A stretch of 64,000 nucleotides of DNA from Alterisphingorhabdus sp038748365 (GCA_038748365.1 JBCDIZ010000001.1:124001-188000), one strand, 5' to 3'. Positions 35,309-44,576 are shown, counted from the stretch's first letter. Numbers and translations: made by a program. Notes: generated from the letters alone by a model not told the origin.

Positions 35309-36274
35309 CTAAAGCTCCTCCGCCACATCCATCAACTTGGTGAGACTTTTCGGTGCGACGCTGCGCCAGCTGCGTTCCAGCCATTGGCGGACATGGTCCC
35401 AGTCGACGCCCTGGCGGTCGAGGCGATAGCCTATCCAGCCTGAGGCACCATAATAGGCGGGCTTATGATAGATTTCAGGTTCCTGGTCGATCAGCGTCAT
35501 CATCTCGTCCGGTCCGCTGCATTTGACCAGCAGGGCAACGCGGTCTTCACCATGATGATTGACCGAGAGATAGGCGAAAAACTTGCCCGATTTCTCGCTG
35601 CCGACACGCCATCCCGGTGCGCCATGGCTTTCACGGGCATGGGTGCTTGGCAAAGACAGCGCAATGGCATCGACCTTTTGCTGTATCCAGTCAGGATCGT
35701 TCTCGCGCGCGATATAATCTGAAAGGGTGCGGGCATAGAGCTGATATTCAGCGATTTTCACCCGCTCGCTAAGGCTTTGTACGTCATCGCCGGGCAGAAT
35801 CGCAACCGGTGTTTGGTCCAGCACCGGGCCGTCATCGAGTTCCGGCGTCACCAGATGCACCGAACAGCCGCCATGGCTGTCGTCCGCATCAATTGCGCGC
35901 TGATGGGTATCCAGCCCCTTATATTTGGGCAGTAGCGATGGGTGGATATTGACCATCCGCCCGGCCCATTTGCTGACAAAATCGTCGCTCAAAATCCGCA
36001 TATAGCCCGCCAGCGCGACATAATCGGCTTTCGCTTCGGTGAGTGCCTTGTGCATGATTGCATCATGCTCTTCGCGGGACAGGCCCTTATGCGCATGGGC
36101 GAAGGTGGCGACGCCTTCAGCTTCGGCCAATTTCAAGCCCTGCGCATCAGGATTATTGCTGGCAACCAGCACGACCTCATAGGGGGAATGAGGATCGCGC
36201 GAGGCATAAAGCAGGGCAGCCATATTGGTGCCTACGCCCGAGATCATAATAGCAAGGCGGGCTTTTTTAGACAT
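35309..36274 (-). CDS. purN: GAR formyltransferase (PurN) fused to MmcQ/YjbR domain
   Basis: 321 aa. Residues 1-190 are phosphoribosylglycinamide formyltransferase (third purine step): ISGVGTNMAALL near residue 11, catalytic N109 and H111 in NIHPSLLPKYKG, and D147 in ELDDGPVLDQ. From about 195 to the end is a MmcQ/YjbR (DUF419) domain: IALSLPSTHARESHG, YYGASGWIGYRLD, and VDWDHVRQWLERSWR. The reading frame is continuous, so this is a fused product, longer than ordinary PurN (about 200). Start at 36274 (MSKKARLAIM). Downstream of purM. Confidence 0.92.
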   Translation of the reverse strand: MSKKARLAIMISGVGTNMAALLYASRDPHSPYEVVLVASNNPDAQGLKLAEAEGVATFAHAHKGLSREEHDAIMHKALTEAKADYVALAGYMRILSDDFVSKWAGRMVNIHPSLLPKYKGLDTHQRAIDADDSHGGCSVHLVTPELDDGPVLDQTPVAILPGDDVQSLSERVKIAEYQLYARTLSDYIARENDPDWIQQKVDAIALSLPSTHARESHGAPGWRVGSEKSGKFFAYLSVNHHGEDRVALLVKCSGPDEMMTLIDQEPEIYHKPAYYGASGWIGYRLDRQGVDWDHVRQWLERSWRSVAPKSLTKLMDVAEEL

Positions 36275-36287
36275 AGGAAAATCTAAT

Positions 36288-36367
36288 CCGTTCGTGCTGA
36301 GCTTGTCGAAGCACCGTTCTTCTACGCTTAAGGAAGTGCAGCCCTTCGACAAGCTCAGAGCGAACGG
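36288..36367. repeat. Palindromic repeat, family A (copy 2)
   Basis: Arms 36288-36311 and 36344-36367 pair at 22 of 24 positions, core GAGCTTGTCGAAG; loop ends GAAGTGCAGCC like copy 1. It occupies the purM-purN intergenic gap, so an mRNA covering both genes would carry this hairpin. Confidence 0.88.
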
Positions 36368-36375
36368 GTTGGAGA

Positions 36376-37524
36376 TTATGCATTGTGCACTGCGTTCCAA
36401 TCCTCACGCGCCGCCCAGCATCCGGCTGGTCCGGAGACAGTGCAGCCTTTTTCACCCGCTTCAATCGTACCGATAGGATGCACAGTTTCGCCAGAAGCGC
36501 TTAGCTTCTCGGCTATGTCCTCCGCTTGATCCGCCGCAACAATCACCGCCATGCCGATGCCGCAGTTGAAAGTGCGCGCCATTTCTTCCGGCTCGATATT
36601 CCCCTCGGCCTGCAGAAACGCCATTAGTCGTGGTTGGCTCCAACTGGTGGCATCCACCTGTGCATGGCAACCTTCGGGCAAAACGCGGGGAATATTTTCC
36701 AGCAATCCGCCGCCGGTAATATGCGCTAGCCCTTTGATCTGACCAGCGCGCAGCAGTGGTAACAGCGAGGCGACATAAATGCGCGTTGGTGCCATCAGCG
36801 CATCAATCAGCAGTTGCTCATGATCAAACAGGGCAGGGCGGGTGAGTTTCCAGTCCTTGTCCTTGGCCAGCCTGCGCACCAGCGAGAAACCGTTGGAATG
36901 GACGCCGGACGATTCCAGTCCGAGAATGACATCGCCGGGTGCTATGGCTGAACCGTCAATCAGTCCGCCGCGCTCCACTGCTCCAACGCAGAAACCAGCG
37001 AGGTCATAATCGCCTGGTTGGTACATCCCCGGCATTTCTGCCGTCTCGCCACCGATCAGCGCGCATCCAGAAAGTTTACACGCCCCCGCAATGCTAGCGA
37101 CCACGCGTTCGGCGACTGCGTTGTCCAGCTTTGCCGAAGCAAAATAATCGAGGAAGAACAAGGGCTCTGCACCCTGCACAATCAGGTCATTGACGCACAT
37201 CGCCACAAGATCCTGGCCGATGCCATCATGCCGATTATGGCTGATTGCCAGTTTGACCTTGGTGCCCACGCCATCATTGGCCGCGACCAGTATCGGGTCA
37301 GTAAACCCTGCTGCTTTCAGGTCGAACAAACCGCCAAAACCGCCCAGATCGGAATCCGCCCCGGGCCGCGCGGTGGCCTTTGCCAGCGGGGCAATCGCCT
37401 TTACCAGCGCATTGCCATCGGCAATCGACACGCCTGAATCGGCATAGCTGTAATGATCGGGCTTGCTCTGACCCGAGGGCGTCTTTTCCGAGGGGATTTG
37501 ATCCGGATTGCTATTGCTGTTCAT
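36376..37524 (-). CDS. purM: Phosphoribosylformylglycinamidine cyclo-ligase
   Basis: 382 aa. AIR synthetase, fifth purine step. YADSGVSIADGNALV start of the fold, ILVAANDGVGTKVKLA, MCVNDLIVQGAEPLFFLDYF, and HITGGGLLENIPRVLPEG. A polar N-terminal extension of about 25 residues (MNSNSNPDQIPSEKTP) is unusual and may mean that the true start lies nearer the YADSG motif. Upstream of purN with a repeat between. Divergent from the DUF2066-like gene. Confidence 0.93.
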   Translation of the reverse strand: MNSNSNPDQIPSEKTPSGQSKPDHYSYADSGVSIADGNALVKAIAPLAKATARPGADSDLGGFGGLFDLKAAGFTDPILVAANDGVGTKVKLAISHNRHDGIGQDLVAMCVNDLIVQGAEPLFFLDYFASAKLDNAVAERVVASIAGACKLSGCALIGGETAEMPGMYQPGDYDLAGFCVGAVERGGLIDGSAIAPGDVILGLESSGVHSNGFSLVRRLAKDKDWKLTRPALFDHEQLLIDALMAPTRIYVASLLPLLRAGQIKGLAHITGGGLLENIPRVLPEGCHAQVDATSWSQPRLMAFLQAEGNIEPEEMARTFNCGIGMAVIVAADQAEDIAEKLSASGETVHPIGTIEAGEKGCTVSGPAGCWAAREDWNAVHNA

Positions 37525-37613
37525 GCTTTCAGCGCCTAACGCTTTCGCATGATGATTTCCAATATATTCCGCTTGGCAGCGGATGGGTCGGACTAAGCCG
37601 GAACTGCGCGACA

Positions 37614-38846
37614 ATGACATTATCACGATCCCATATGGCTTTGCTGGCGTTAGGGTTGCTGGGTCTTCTCGCCTTGTTAGGCTTGAATGGCTTGGGCCTG
37701 ACCCAGATCGACGCAGATCGCGGCATTGCACCGATCAATAGCAGCGGCGATTTTGAGGTTGGCGGCATCACCGTCAATGTGACGGGAAATAATGCTGAAG
37801 ATGCGCGGCAAAAGGGTTGGCGCGAAGCGCAGCGCAAGGGTTGGCAAGCGCTTTGGAAGCGTTCCAATCGCGGTGGCAGTGCACCGGGGCTGAGTGATTC
37901 GGCGCTTAATTCCATCGTCTCGGGCATTGTGGTTGAACGCGAGCAGATTGGTCCGCGTCGCTATATTGCGCGTCTGGGAATCATGTTTGATCGCGCGCGG
38001 GCAGGATCGATACTCGGCGTCAGCAGCATGCGGGTGCGTTCCGCGCCGATGCTGGTGGTCCCGGTGATGATCAGCGGCGGCAGCGAGCAGGTATTTGAAT
38101 ATCGCACACCTTGGCAACGCGCCTGGGCAACATTCCGTACCTCGGAAAGCTCTATCGATTATGTTCGCCCCAGTGGTGCGGGCAGCGATTCGCTGTTGCT
38201 GACCGCGGGACAGACAGGACGGCGTGATCGTAACTGGTGGCGGCTGATCCTCGATCAATTCGGCGCTGCCGATGTGCTAATCCCGGTCGTGCGGCTTGAA
38301 CGGCAATATCCCGGCGGGCCGGTTAAAGGCTATTTCACCGCGTTCTTCGGTCCTGATCGTCGCAAACTGGGTAGCTTTGAGCTTCAGGCAATCAGCAGTG
38401 ATGGCCTTGATGAGATGATGCGCGAAGGTGTTGAACGGATGGATACTCTCTTCGTGGCGGCGCTGTCGCGAGGCGCTTTGCGACCTGATACCTCACTGAT
38501 TATCGAAGATAGTGAAGAAGACCCGCTTGAGGATGAGTTGGAAGAACTGGAAGACGCATTTGACGATAGCGAGGCTGTGATTGATGAACCGATCACACCA
38601 GAACCGGTCACGAACAGCTTCTCGGTGCAATATTCCAGTCCTGATGCTGCTGCAGTGAATGCCGCAGAAGCCGCAGTGCGCGGTATAGCCGGTGTCAGCG
38701 GAGCCAGCACATCCAGTCTGGCGCTGGGCGGCACATCGGTGATGTCGGTGCGGTTTAGCGGCGATGCGGCGCAATTGCGGCAGCAGCTGGAAGCGCGCGG
38801 ATGGCAGGTGCAGCAGTCCGGAAACACTTTACGGATCTCGCGATAA
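37614..38846 (+). CDS. Envelope protein, DUF2066-like
   Basis: 410 aa. N-terminal signal or anchor (ALLALGLLGLLALLGLNGLGL). A soluble periplasmic region follows with VNVTGNNAEDARQKGWREAQ, then an Asp/Glu-rich linker (about 310-350: EDSEEDPLEDELEELEDAF) and a small alpha/beta C-terminal domain of about 65 residues. That domain resembles a heavy-metal-associated fold but lacks its Cys pair. Genes of this kind sit between purM and hdaA in related genomes. Function unknown. Start at 37614 (MTLSRSHM) or 37635. It is 12 bp ahead of hdaA and likely in its operon. Confidence 0.75.
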   Translation: MTLSRSHMALLALGLLGLLALLGLNGLGLTQIDADRGIAPINSSGDFEVGGITVNVTGNNAEDARQKGWREAQRKGWQALWKRSNRGGSAPGLSDSALNSIVSGIVVEREQIGPRRYIARLGIMFDRARAGSILGVSSMRVRSAPMLVVPVMISGGSEQVFEYRTPWQRAWATFRTSESSIDYVRPSGAGSDSLLLTAGQTGRRDRNWWRLILDQFGAADVLIPVVRLERQYPGGPVKGYFTAFFGPDRRKLGSFELQAISSDGLDEMMREGVERMDTLFVAALSRGALRPDTSLIIEDSEEDPLEDELEELEDAFDDSEAVIDEPITPEPVTNSFSVQYSSPDAAAVNAAEAAVRGIAGVSGASTSSLALGGTSVMSVRFSGDAAQLRQQLEARGWQVQQSGNTLRISR

Positions 38847-38858
38847 AGAGGTGTGGTG

Positions 38859-39485
38859 ATGAGCCAGATCGCCTTGCCCCTGTCATCCCGGCCTTCAAGC
38901 AATGATTATCTGGTGACTAAGGCGAATTCTGATGTCGCCGAGCAGCTTAAAAACTGGGCGCATTGGCCCTATCATAGCGCGGTGCTGTTCGGTGCCGCAT
39001 CATCGGGCAAGACCAGTATGGGGCAGGTCTTTGTTCGCGAGTCAGGCGGGATATTGGTCGATGATGCGCATCGGGTTGAACCGGCTGATGTGTTTCACAA
39101 ATGGAATCAGGCACAGCAGGAATCACGGCCGATATTGGTGACATTTCCTGATGACTTTCAGATTGATACTATCAGCCTACCTGATCTCAGATCGCGGCTC
39201 GCAGCTTCGCAGCATATCGTCATTGGCCAGCCGGATGCCGAGATGATCAGCGCTCTGTTTGAAAAGCTGGGCCGAATGCATGGCATGGATATCACGCCGC
39301 GTCTTGCCGATTATGCAGCAACACGATGTGAACGCAGTTATCAAGCCGTTTGCGATCTGGTAGCAGCATTGGACCGTATCACGCTTGAGCAACGCAAACC
39401 TGTCACCATGGCGATGATTCGTGCGCAGTTTGGGCATGAGAGTGACAATCCCGATGATAATCCTGACCAAGCAGGAGCAGCATAA
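38859..39485 (+). CDS. hdaA: DnaA-related replication regulator HdaA
   Basis: 208 aa. A short AAA+ protein of the Hda/HdaA family, which stimulates ATP hydrolysis by DnaA after initiation. Start ATG 38859 (MSQIALPL, the clamp-binding Q-rich start) with AGAGG upstream. Walker A-like GAASSGKTSMG (about residue 49), box with DDAHRVEPAD, and LRSRLAAS with sensor region. Its stop codon overlaps the ppk1 start (TAATG). Confidence 0.88.
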   Translation: MSQIALPLSSRPSSNDYLVTKANSDVAEQLKNWAHWPYHSAVLFGAASSGKTSMGQVFVRESGGILVDDAHRVEPADVFHKWNQAQQESRPILVTFPDDFQIDTISLPDLRSRLAASQHIVIGQPDAEMISALFEKLGRMHGMDITPRLADYAATRCERSYQAVCDLVAALDRITLEQRKPVTMAMIRAQFGHESDNPDDNPDQAGAA

Positions 39486-41638
39486 TGGCGATTTCTGTTA
39501 ACGATAATGCAGACAGTTTCATCAGCTCCGAGCGGTTCAATAATCGCGAACTGAGCTGGTTGGGCTTTAACGAGCGCGTTTTGGCTGAGGCGCAGAACAC
39601 CGCGCATCCTTTGCTGGAGCGGCTGCGCTTTCTCTCTATCTCGGGCAATAATCTCGATGAATTCTATATGGTCCGGGTCGCCGGTCTGGTCGGCCAAGTG
39701 GAGCAGGGGGTGGAGCAGCGCTCGGTCGATGGGCGTACCCCGGCGCAGCAGCTGACAGAGATTGAGGCCAAGACGGCAGAATTGTCCGATGGCCAGCAGC
39801 GGGTATGGGCCGAGCTTCAGACCATGCTGGTTGATCAGGGCATTGCGATCAAGACGGTGGCCGATCTGGAGCCGGACAATCTCAAATGGCTGCGCGAGCA
39901 TTTCCTTGATCAGATATTCCCGGTGCTGACGCCGCAGGCGCTTGATCCCGCGCACCCGTTTCCGTTCATTCCCAATAAGGGCATCAGCCTGATTCTCGAT
40001 CTCGAGCGGGTATCGGACAAGCATCATGTGCGTGAGCTGATCATGTTGCCGCCGACCATGTCGGGCTTTATCCGTATTCCCGGCGAAGATGCGGTCTATG
40101 TCGCACTGGAAGAGGTTTTGCGGGGCTTTTCCGACATACTATTCCCCGGATATAAAGTGCTGAATTCCGGCCTGTTTCGCATCATCCGCGACAGCGATAT
40201 TGAGGTGGAGGAAGAGGCCGAAGATCTTGTTCGCTATTTCCGCAGCGCGATTAAACGCCGCCGTCGGGGGCAGGTGATCCGGTTGGAAATTTCTTCTGAT
40301 CTTAATGCAGAAACCATCAGCCTGCTGGAAGAGCAGCTCTTGCCGGAAGGCGCGCTGAAATCGGTTATTACCGGCATTATCGATATTGGCGGCTTGTCAG
40401 AAATTGTCGATGAAGATCGGCCCGATCTGAAATTCCCGACCTATACGCCGCGTTTTCCTGAGCGGATTCGCGAGCATGGCGGTGATTGTTTCGCGGCTAT
40501 TCGCAGCAAGGATATTGTCATCCACCACCCCTATGAGAGCTTTGAGGTGGTTATTGCCTTTTTGCAGCAGGCGGCGCGTGATCCGGATGTGATTGCGATC
40601 AAGCAGACGCTGTACCGCGCCGGCAAGCAATCAGCGGTCATCCGCGCGCTAATCGATGCAGCCGAGGCAGGCAAATCGGTGACGGCGGTGGTCGAACTCA
40701 AGGCGCGTTTTGATGAGGAACAGAATCTGCTCTGGGCCAGCGCTTTGGAGCGTGCCGGGGTGCAGGTGGTCTATGGCTTTATCGAGTGGAAGACGCATGC
40801 CAAAATCTCTATGGTCGTGCGGCGCGAGCCCGAGGGTTACCGCACCTATTGCCACTTCGGCACTGGCAATTACCACCCGATCACCGCTAAGATTTATACT
40901 GATTTGAGCTTTTTCACCGCTGACCCGCGCGCCGGGCGCGATGCGGCACAGCTGTTCAACTATATTACCGGCTATGTCGAGCCCAAGCAGTTGGAGCTTC
41001 TCACCATGTCGCCGCGCGATATGCGCAATCGGCTGATGGAGCTGATCGATATTGAGATCGACCATGTGCGCAATGGCAAGCCCGGCGCGATCTGGGCCAA
41101 GATGAACTCGCTGGTCGATCCGGCAATCATAGAGAAGCTCTACACCGCCAGCAATGCCGGTGTGCAGATTGATCTGATAATTCGCGGTATTTGCTGCCTC
41201 AAACCGCAAGTTCCGGGCATGTCGGACAATATTCGGGTTAAATCGGTGATTGGTCGCTTCTTGGAACATAGCCGCATCTGGGCCTTTGGCAGCGGCGACC
41301 ATCTGCCCAATGATGATGCACAGGTGTTTATCAGCTCGGCTGACTGGATGCCGCGCAACTTTGACCGGCGGGTGGAATATATGCTGCCGATCGAAAACCC
41401 GACGGTTCACGAGCAGGTGCTCGAACAGGTGATGCTCGCCAATCTACTCGACAATGAACAAAGCTGGGAGTTGAACGCCGAAGGCGAATATATTCGTGTT
41501 GAGCCGAGCGATAAGCCTTTCAACCTGCACCATTATTTTATGACCAACCCTTCGCTATCCGGCCGTGGCGCCGCGCTGAAAAACAGTGATGAGGTGCCTG
41601 ATCTGACGTTGAGACAGCCGGTAAGGCGGCAGAGCTAA
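39485..41638 (+). CDS. ppk1: Polyphosphate kinase 1
   Basis: 717 aa. Reversibly makes long-chain polyphosphate from ATP. NRELSWLGFNERVLAEA at the N-terminus. The catalytic C-terminal domains show IKQTLYRAGKQSAVIRALI, the autophosphorylated-His region with YCHFGTGNYHP, and SSADWMPRNFDRRVEYMLPI. Translationally coupled to hdaA by a one-base overlap. Next to ppx, so synthesis and breakdown genes are together. Confidence 0.96.
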   Translation: MAISVNDNADSFISSERFNNRELSWLGFNERVLAEAQNTAHPLLERLRFLSISGNNLDEFYMVRVAGLVGQVEQGVEQRSVDGRTPAQQLTEIEAKTAELSDGQQRVWAELQTMLVDQGIAIKTVADLEPDNLKWLREHFLDQIFPVLTPQALDPAHPFPFIPNKGISLILDLERVSDKHHVRELIMLPPTMSGFIRIPGEDAVYVALEEVLRGFSDILFPGYKVLNSGLFRIIRDSDIEVEEEAEDLVRYFRSAIKRRRRGQVIRLEISSDLNAETISLLEEQLLPEGALKSVITGIIDIGGLSEIVDEDRPDLKFPTYTPRFPERIREHGGDCFAAIRSKDIVIHHPYESFEVVIAFLQQAARDPDVIAIKQTLYRAGKQSAVIRALIDAAEAGKSVTAVVELKARFDEEQNLLWASALERAGVQVVYGFIEWKTHAKISMVVRREPEGYRTYCHFGTGNYHPITAKIYTDLSFFTADPRAGRDAAQLFNYITGYVEPKQLELLTMSPRDMRNRLMELIDIEIDHVRNGKPGAIWAKMNSLVDPAIIEKLYTASNAGVQIDLIIRGICCLKPQVPGMSDNIRVKSVIGRFLEHSRIWAFGSGDHLPNDDAQVFISSADWMPRNFDRRVEYMLPIENPTVHEQVLEQVMLANLLDNEQSWELNAEGEYIRVEPSDKPFNLHHYFMTNPSLSGRGAALKNSDEVPDLTLRQPVRRQS

Positions 41639-41649
41639 GGGTCTGACGA

Positions 41650-43137
41650 TTGCTGTTCCGCGCCAAAAGAAAGCCCAAGGTCGTCCGCAGCCATAGTGTT
41701 GCGGTGATTGATATCGGCTCCAATTCCATCCGCCTCGTGGTCTTTGCCGGGCCGCGACGCAATCCGGCATTGATTTTCAATGAGAAGGTGATGGCGGGGC
41801 TCGGCAGCGAGATCAACGAGACCGGCAAGCTGGCGCCAGAAGGCGTTGAGCGGGCGTTACGCGCGATCAAGCGGTTTCGCGAACTGATTGCTGGCTGGGA
41901 TGTTAGCGAGACGATCTGCGTCGCTACTGCAGCAGTGCGTGATGCCAGCAATGGCCCCGATTTTGCGGCTGAAGTCGCCGCATTGGGTTTCGATGTTCGG
42001 GTGCTGAGCGGCGAGGAAGAGGCACAAATGGCGGCCTATGGCGTGTTGTCCGCCATTCCCGAGGCCAATGGCATAGTAGGTGATCTGGGCGGCGGTAGTC
42101 TGGAGCTGGCGGAGGTTGGCAATCATACGATAAGCGACAGCCTGTCGCTGCCCATAGGGGTGTTGCGCAGCAAGAGTATCAGCGAGAAGGGCCAGAAAGC
42201 GCTGAGCCAGCATGTTGCTAAAATGGTGCAAGATGCTGATTGGCAAGAACGTTGTGCAGGGCGTTCGCTCTACATTGTCGGGGGTTCCTGGCGGGCGCTG
42301 GCGCGTGTCGATATGTTCGATCAGGGCTATCCGCTACCGGTGTTCCATAATTATGCCATTCCGGTCGAGCGCATTGCGCCGCTCACAAAGCGGATATTGG
42401 AAAGCTCGCGTGATGATCTGCGTGCTGTGCCACGCCTGGCCTCATCGCGTATCGCCAATCTCGGCACCGCAGCCCAGATGCTACAAGCCACTTGTGATAT
42501 TCTGCAACCAGCGCAGGTCATTGTCTCGGCCTATGGTTTGCGCGAGGGCCTGATTTACAGTGCGATGCCAGAAGATATTCGCAAGCTCGACCCGCTGCTT
42601 GATTCCACCCGGCGTTTTGGTCGCTATCAGTCGCGTTTCGGGCAGGATGGGCAAAAACTGTTTGATTGGCTCAAGTCTGCTTTTCCAGATCTTTCGGAGG
42701 AAGAAGCGCGCCTGTTTCTCGCTGCTTGCCATCTCGCCGATATTGGCTGGCAGGCCAATCCCGATTTTCGCTCCGAACGTGCTCTGGAAATCGCGCTTCA
42801 TGGCAATTGGGTTGGCGTTGATGGCGCGGGCAGGGCGATGCTGGCCCAGGCCTTGTTCACTAATTTTGGTGGCGGGGTGCAAGCATTCACCGCCGATGAG
42901 CGGCTGTGCAGTATTGAGGCATTGGAGCGGGCCGCCGGTTGGGGGCTCGCGATCCGATTGGGGCAACGCTTTAGTGGCGGTCATGATAATCTTTTGCAGA
43001 ACAGCCATTTACAGCGCGATGATAAGGGGCTTTCGATCGCCATATATGACGAGGATACCAGCGTTATTGGCGAGAGCGTGGAGCGCCGTCTGGCCAAGTT
43101 GGCCGACTATCTCGGCATTGATTATTCAGCCAACTGA
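41650..43137 (+). CDS. ppx: Exopolyphosphatase (Ppx/GppA family)
   Basis: 495 aa from a TTG start (TAAGGG lies 8 bases upstream; no ATG occurs near the family's usual start). ASKHA fold: VAVIDIGSNSIRLVVF, then GIVGDLGGGSLELAEV, and a C-terminal HD-like region. It degrades polyphosphate from the ends or hydrolyses pppGpp. 11 bp after ppk1. Confidence 0.9.
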   Translation: MLFRAKRKPKVVRSHSVAVIDIGSNSIRLVVFAGPRRNPALIFNEKVMAGLGSEINETGKLAPEGVERALRAIKRFRELIAGWDVSETICVATAAVRDASNGPDFAAEVAALGFDVRVLSGEEEAQMAAYGVLSAIPEANGIVGDLGGGSLELAEVGNHTISDSLSLPIGVLRSKSISEKGQKALSQHVAKMVQDADWQERCAGRSLYIVGGSWRALARVDMFDQGYPLPVFHNYAIPVERIAPLTKRILESSRDDLRAVPRLASSRIANLGTAAQMLQATCDILQPAQVIVSAYGLREGLIYSAMPEDIRKLDPLLDSTRRFGRYQSRFGQDGQKLFDWLKSAFPDLSEEEARLFLAACHLADIGWQANPDFRSERALEIALHGNWVGVDGAGRAMLAQALFTNFGGGVQAFTADERLCSIEALERAAGWGLAIRLGQRFSGGHDNLLQNSHLQRDDKGLSIAIYDEDTSVIGESVERRLAKLADYLGIDYSAN

Positions 43138-43235
43138 CAAGGAATTGTTGTAAAATAGTGGTAATCTTCGGATGCCGTATCTATTATTCAGATAAGTGTC
43201 AGGGTTTTGACCCGTTGCCAATGGAGGGGCGTTTC

Positions 43236-44009
43236 ATGTTTCGCGCTCTGAATGACTATCTTGAATCGATCGCGTCGCGCGATCCTGCGCCGCGTTCCAG
43301 ATGGGAAATTTTGACCTATCCCGGGCTTTGGGCGGTCGGATTTTATCGCATTTCCCACTGGCTGTTCCGCGGCAATCTGTTCTTTCTCGCCCGGTTGATC
43401 AATCATATCGGTCGCATGCTGACCGCGATTGATATCCATCCCGGTGCGACCATCGGCAAAAATCTGTTTATCGATCATGGCTTTACCGTGATTGGCGAGA
43501 CGGCGGAAATTGGCGATGATGTGACCATCTATCAATGCGTAACATTGGGTGGCACCAATCCGACCAATGGCCAGGGCGGCAAGCGCCACCCAACCATTGC
43601 TGATGGCGCGATTTTAGGCTCGGGTGCACAAATATTGGGGCCGATAACTGTGGGCGCGAGGGCGCGTGTCGGTGCCAATGCCGTGGTGACCAAGGATGTC
43701 CCAGAAGGTGCAACCATGGTGGGTGTAAGAGCGCGGCAGGTCCCCGTAGATGCAGAGGATTATCAGAAAGACTTCATGCCCTACGGCACGCCGTGCAGCG
43801 AGGTTTATGATCCTGCGACACAGAAGCTGGAAATCCTACAATGCGAGATTGAGCAGCTGCAGAAGCGTCTGGCGCAGTTGATGGATCAGCGAGAAGTGAA
43901 AGCCGAGAATAAAGAGGCGTTGCCTGAAATTGATGACGTACCCTGTCAGGCAGAGGGGGATTTGTTTGACGAGGCTCCTCAAACCGGTCCCGATCAGAAA
44001 TCGGCCTGA
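43236..44009 (+). CDS. cysE: Serine O-acetyltransferase
   Basis: 257 aa. First step of cysteine synthesis. Start 43236 (MFRALNDYLESIASRDP) with GGAGG upstream. Left-handed beta-helix with IHPGATIGKNLFIDHGFTVI (active-site His) and IGDDVTIYQCVTLGGT; C-terminal coiled coil of about 30 residues (LEILQCEIEQLQKRLAQLM). The short N-terminal helical domain marks it as the EpsC-like branch. Not ending in the usual Ile, so docking with CysK is doubtful. Confidence 0.9.
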   Translation: MFRALNDYLESIASRDPAPRSRWEILTYPGLWAVGFYRISHWLFRGNLFFLARLINHIGRMLTAIDIHPGATIGKNLFIDHGFTVIGETAEIGDDVTIYQCVTLGGTNPTNGQGGKRHPTIADGAILGSGAQILGPITVGARARVGANAVVTKDVPEGATMVGVRARQVPVDAEDYQKDFMPYGTPCSEVYDPATQKLEILQCEIEQLQKRLAQLMDQREVKAENKEALPEIDDVPCQAEGDLFDEAPQTGPDQKSA

Positions 44010-44028
44010 TGCAAGCTGGTAACCCTGA

Positions 44029-44397
44029 ATGACAGCATCGCATAACGGTTCGCTATCCAATGTCGCGGTTTTGCCGCTTTCGACCAAAAATGCGCATCAG
44101 ACGGTTTTCAAGCGTGAAGAGCTGAACACCATCCTCAATATTTATGGTCGCATGGTCGCTGCTGGACAGTGGCGCGATTATGCTATCGAGTTCGGTCGCG
44201 ATACTGCGATTTTTGCTGCCTTTCGTCATGCCTCACAGCGGCCAGAAATCCGCATCGAGAAATGTCCGGCGCAGCAACGCCGACAGGGCCAATGGTTGCT
44301 ACGCGGTGAAGCCGGGCAGGTGCTGAAACGCGGGCACGACCTTAACAATGTGCTGGCGCCGATCGAGCGGCGGTTGATTAAGGTGGTGGAGGAATAG
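44029..44397 (+). CDS. DUF2794 domain protein
   Basis: 122 aa. A small soluble alphaproteobacterial protein of unknown role. Signature: FKREELNTILNIYGRMVAAG, WRDYAIEFGRDTAIFAAFRH, and the close LKRGHDLNNVLAPIERRLIKVV. 19 bp after cysE. Confidence 0.88.
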   Translation: MTASHNGSLSNVAVLPLSTKNAHQTVFKREELNTILNIYGRMVAAGQWRDYAIEFGRDTAIFAAFRHASQRPEIRIEKCPAQQRRQGQWLLRGEAGQVLKRGHDLNNVLAPIERRLIKVVEE

Positions 44398-44407
44398 AAA
44401 CAAGAAG

Positions 44408-44572
44408 CACCTCCTCTTCAGAGGAGGGGTTGGGGTGGTGGCGAGCCCTGAGCTTGTCGAAGGGCGAGTTCGTGTCAGCGAATTTTTCTCGTACCGCAGC
44501 ACCACCCCGCTGCGACTAAGGGCCTTCCGGCCCTAAGTCTCACTGCCCCTCCTCTGAAGAGGAGGGGAGAGG
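44408..44572. repeat. Structured repeat, family C (copy 3), with family A core inside
   Basis: Inverted relative to copy 1. It starts CACCTCCTCTTCAGAGGAGG and ends CCTCCTCTGAAGAGGAGGGG. CACCCCGCTGCGACTAAG, then a GGCCTTCCGGCC stem, then CTAAGTCTCACTGCCC at about 44503-44547. The family A core (GAGCTTGTCGAAG) appears at 44450-44462 within it, as if one repeat had landed in another. It fills the gap between convergent genes. Confidence 0.75.
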
Positions 44573-44576
44573 ATGA

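Noticed and set aside
40649..41410. Minus-strand frame of 253 codons
   Set aside because: A shadow of ppk1; the plus frame has all polyphosphate kinase motifs.
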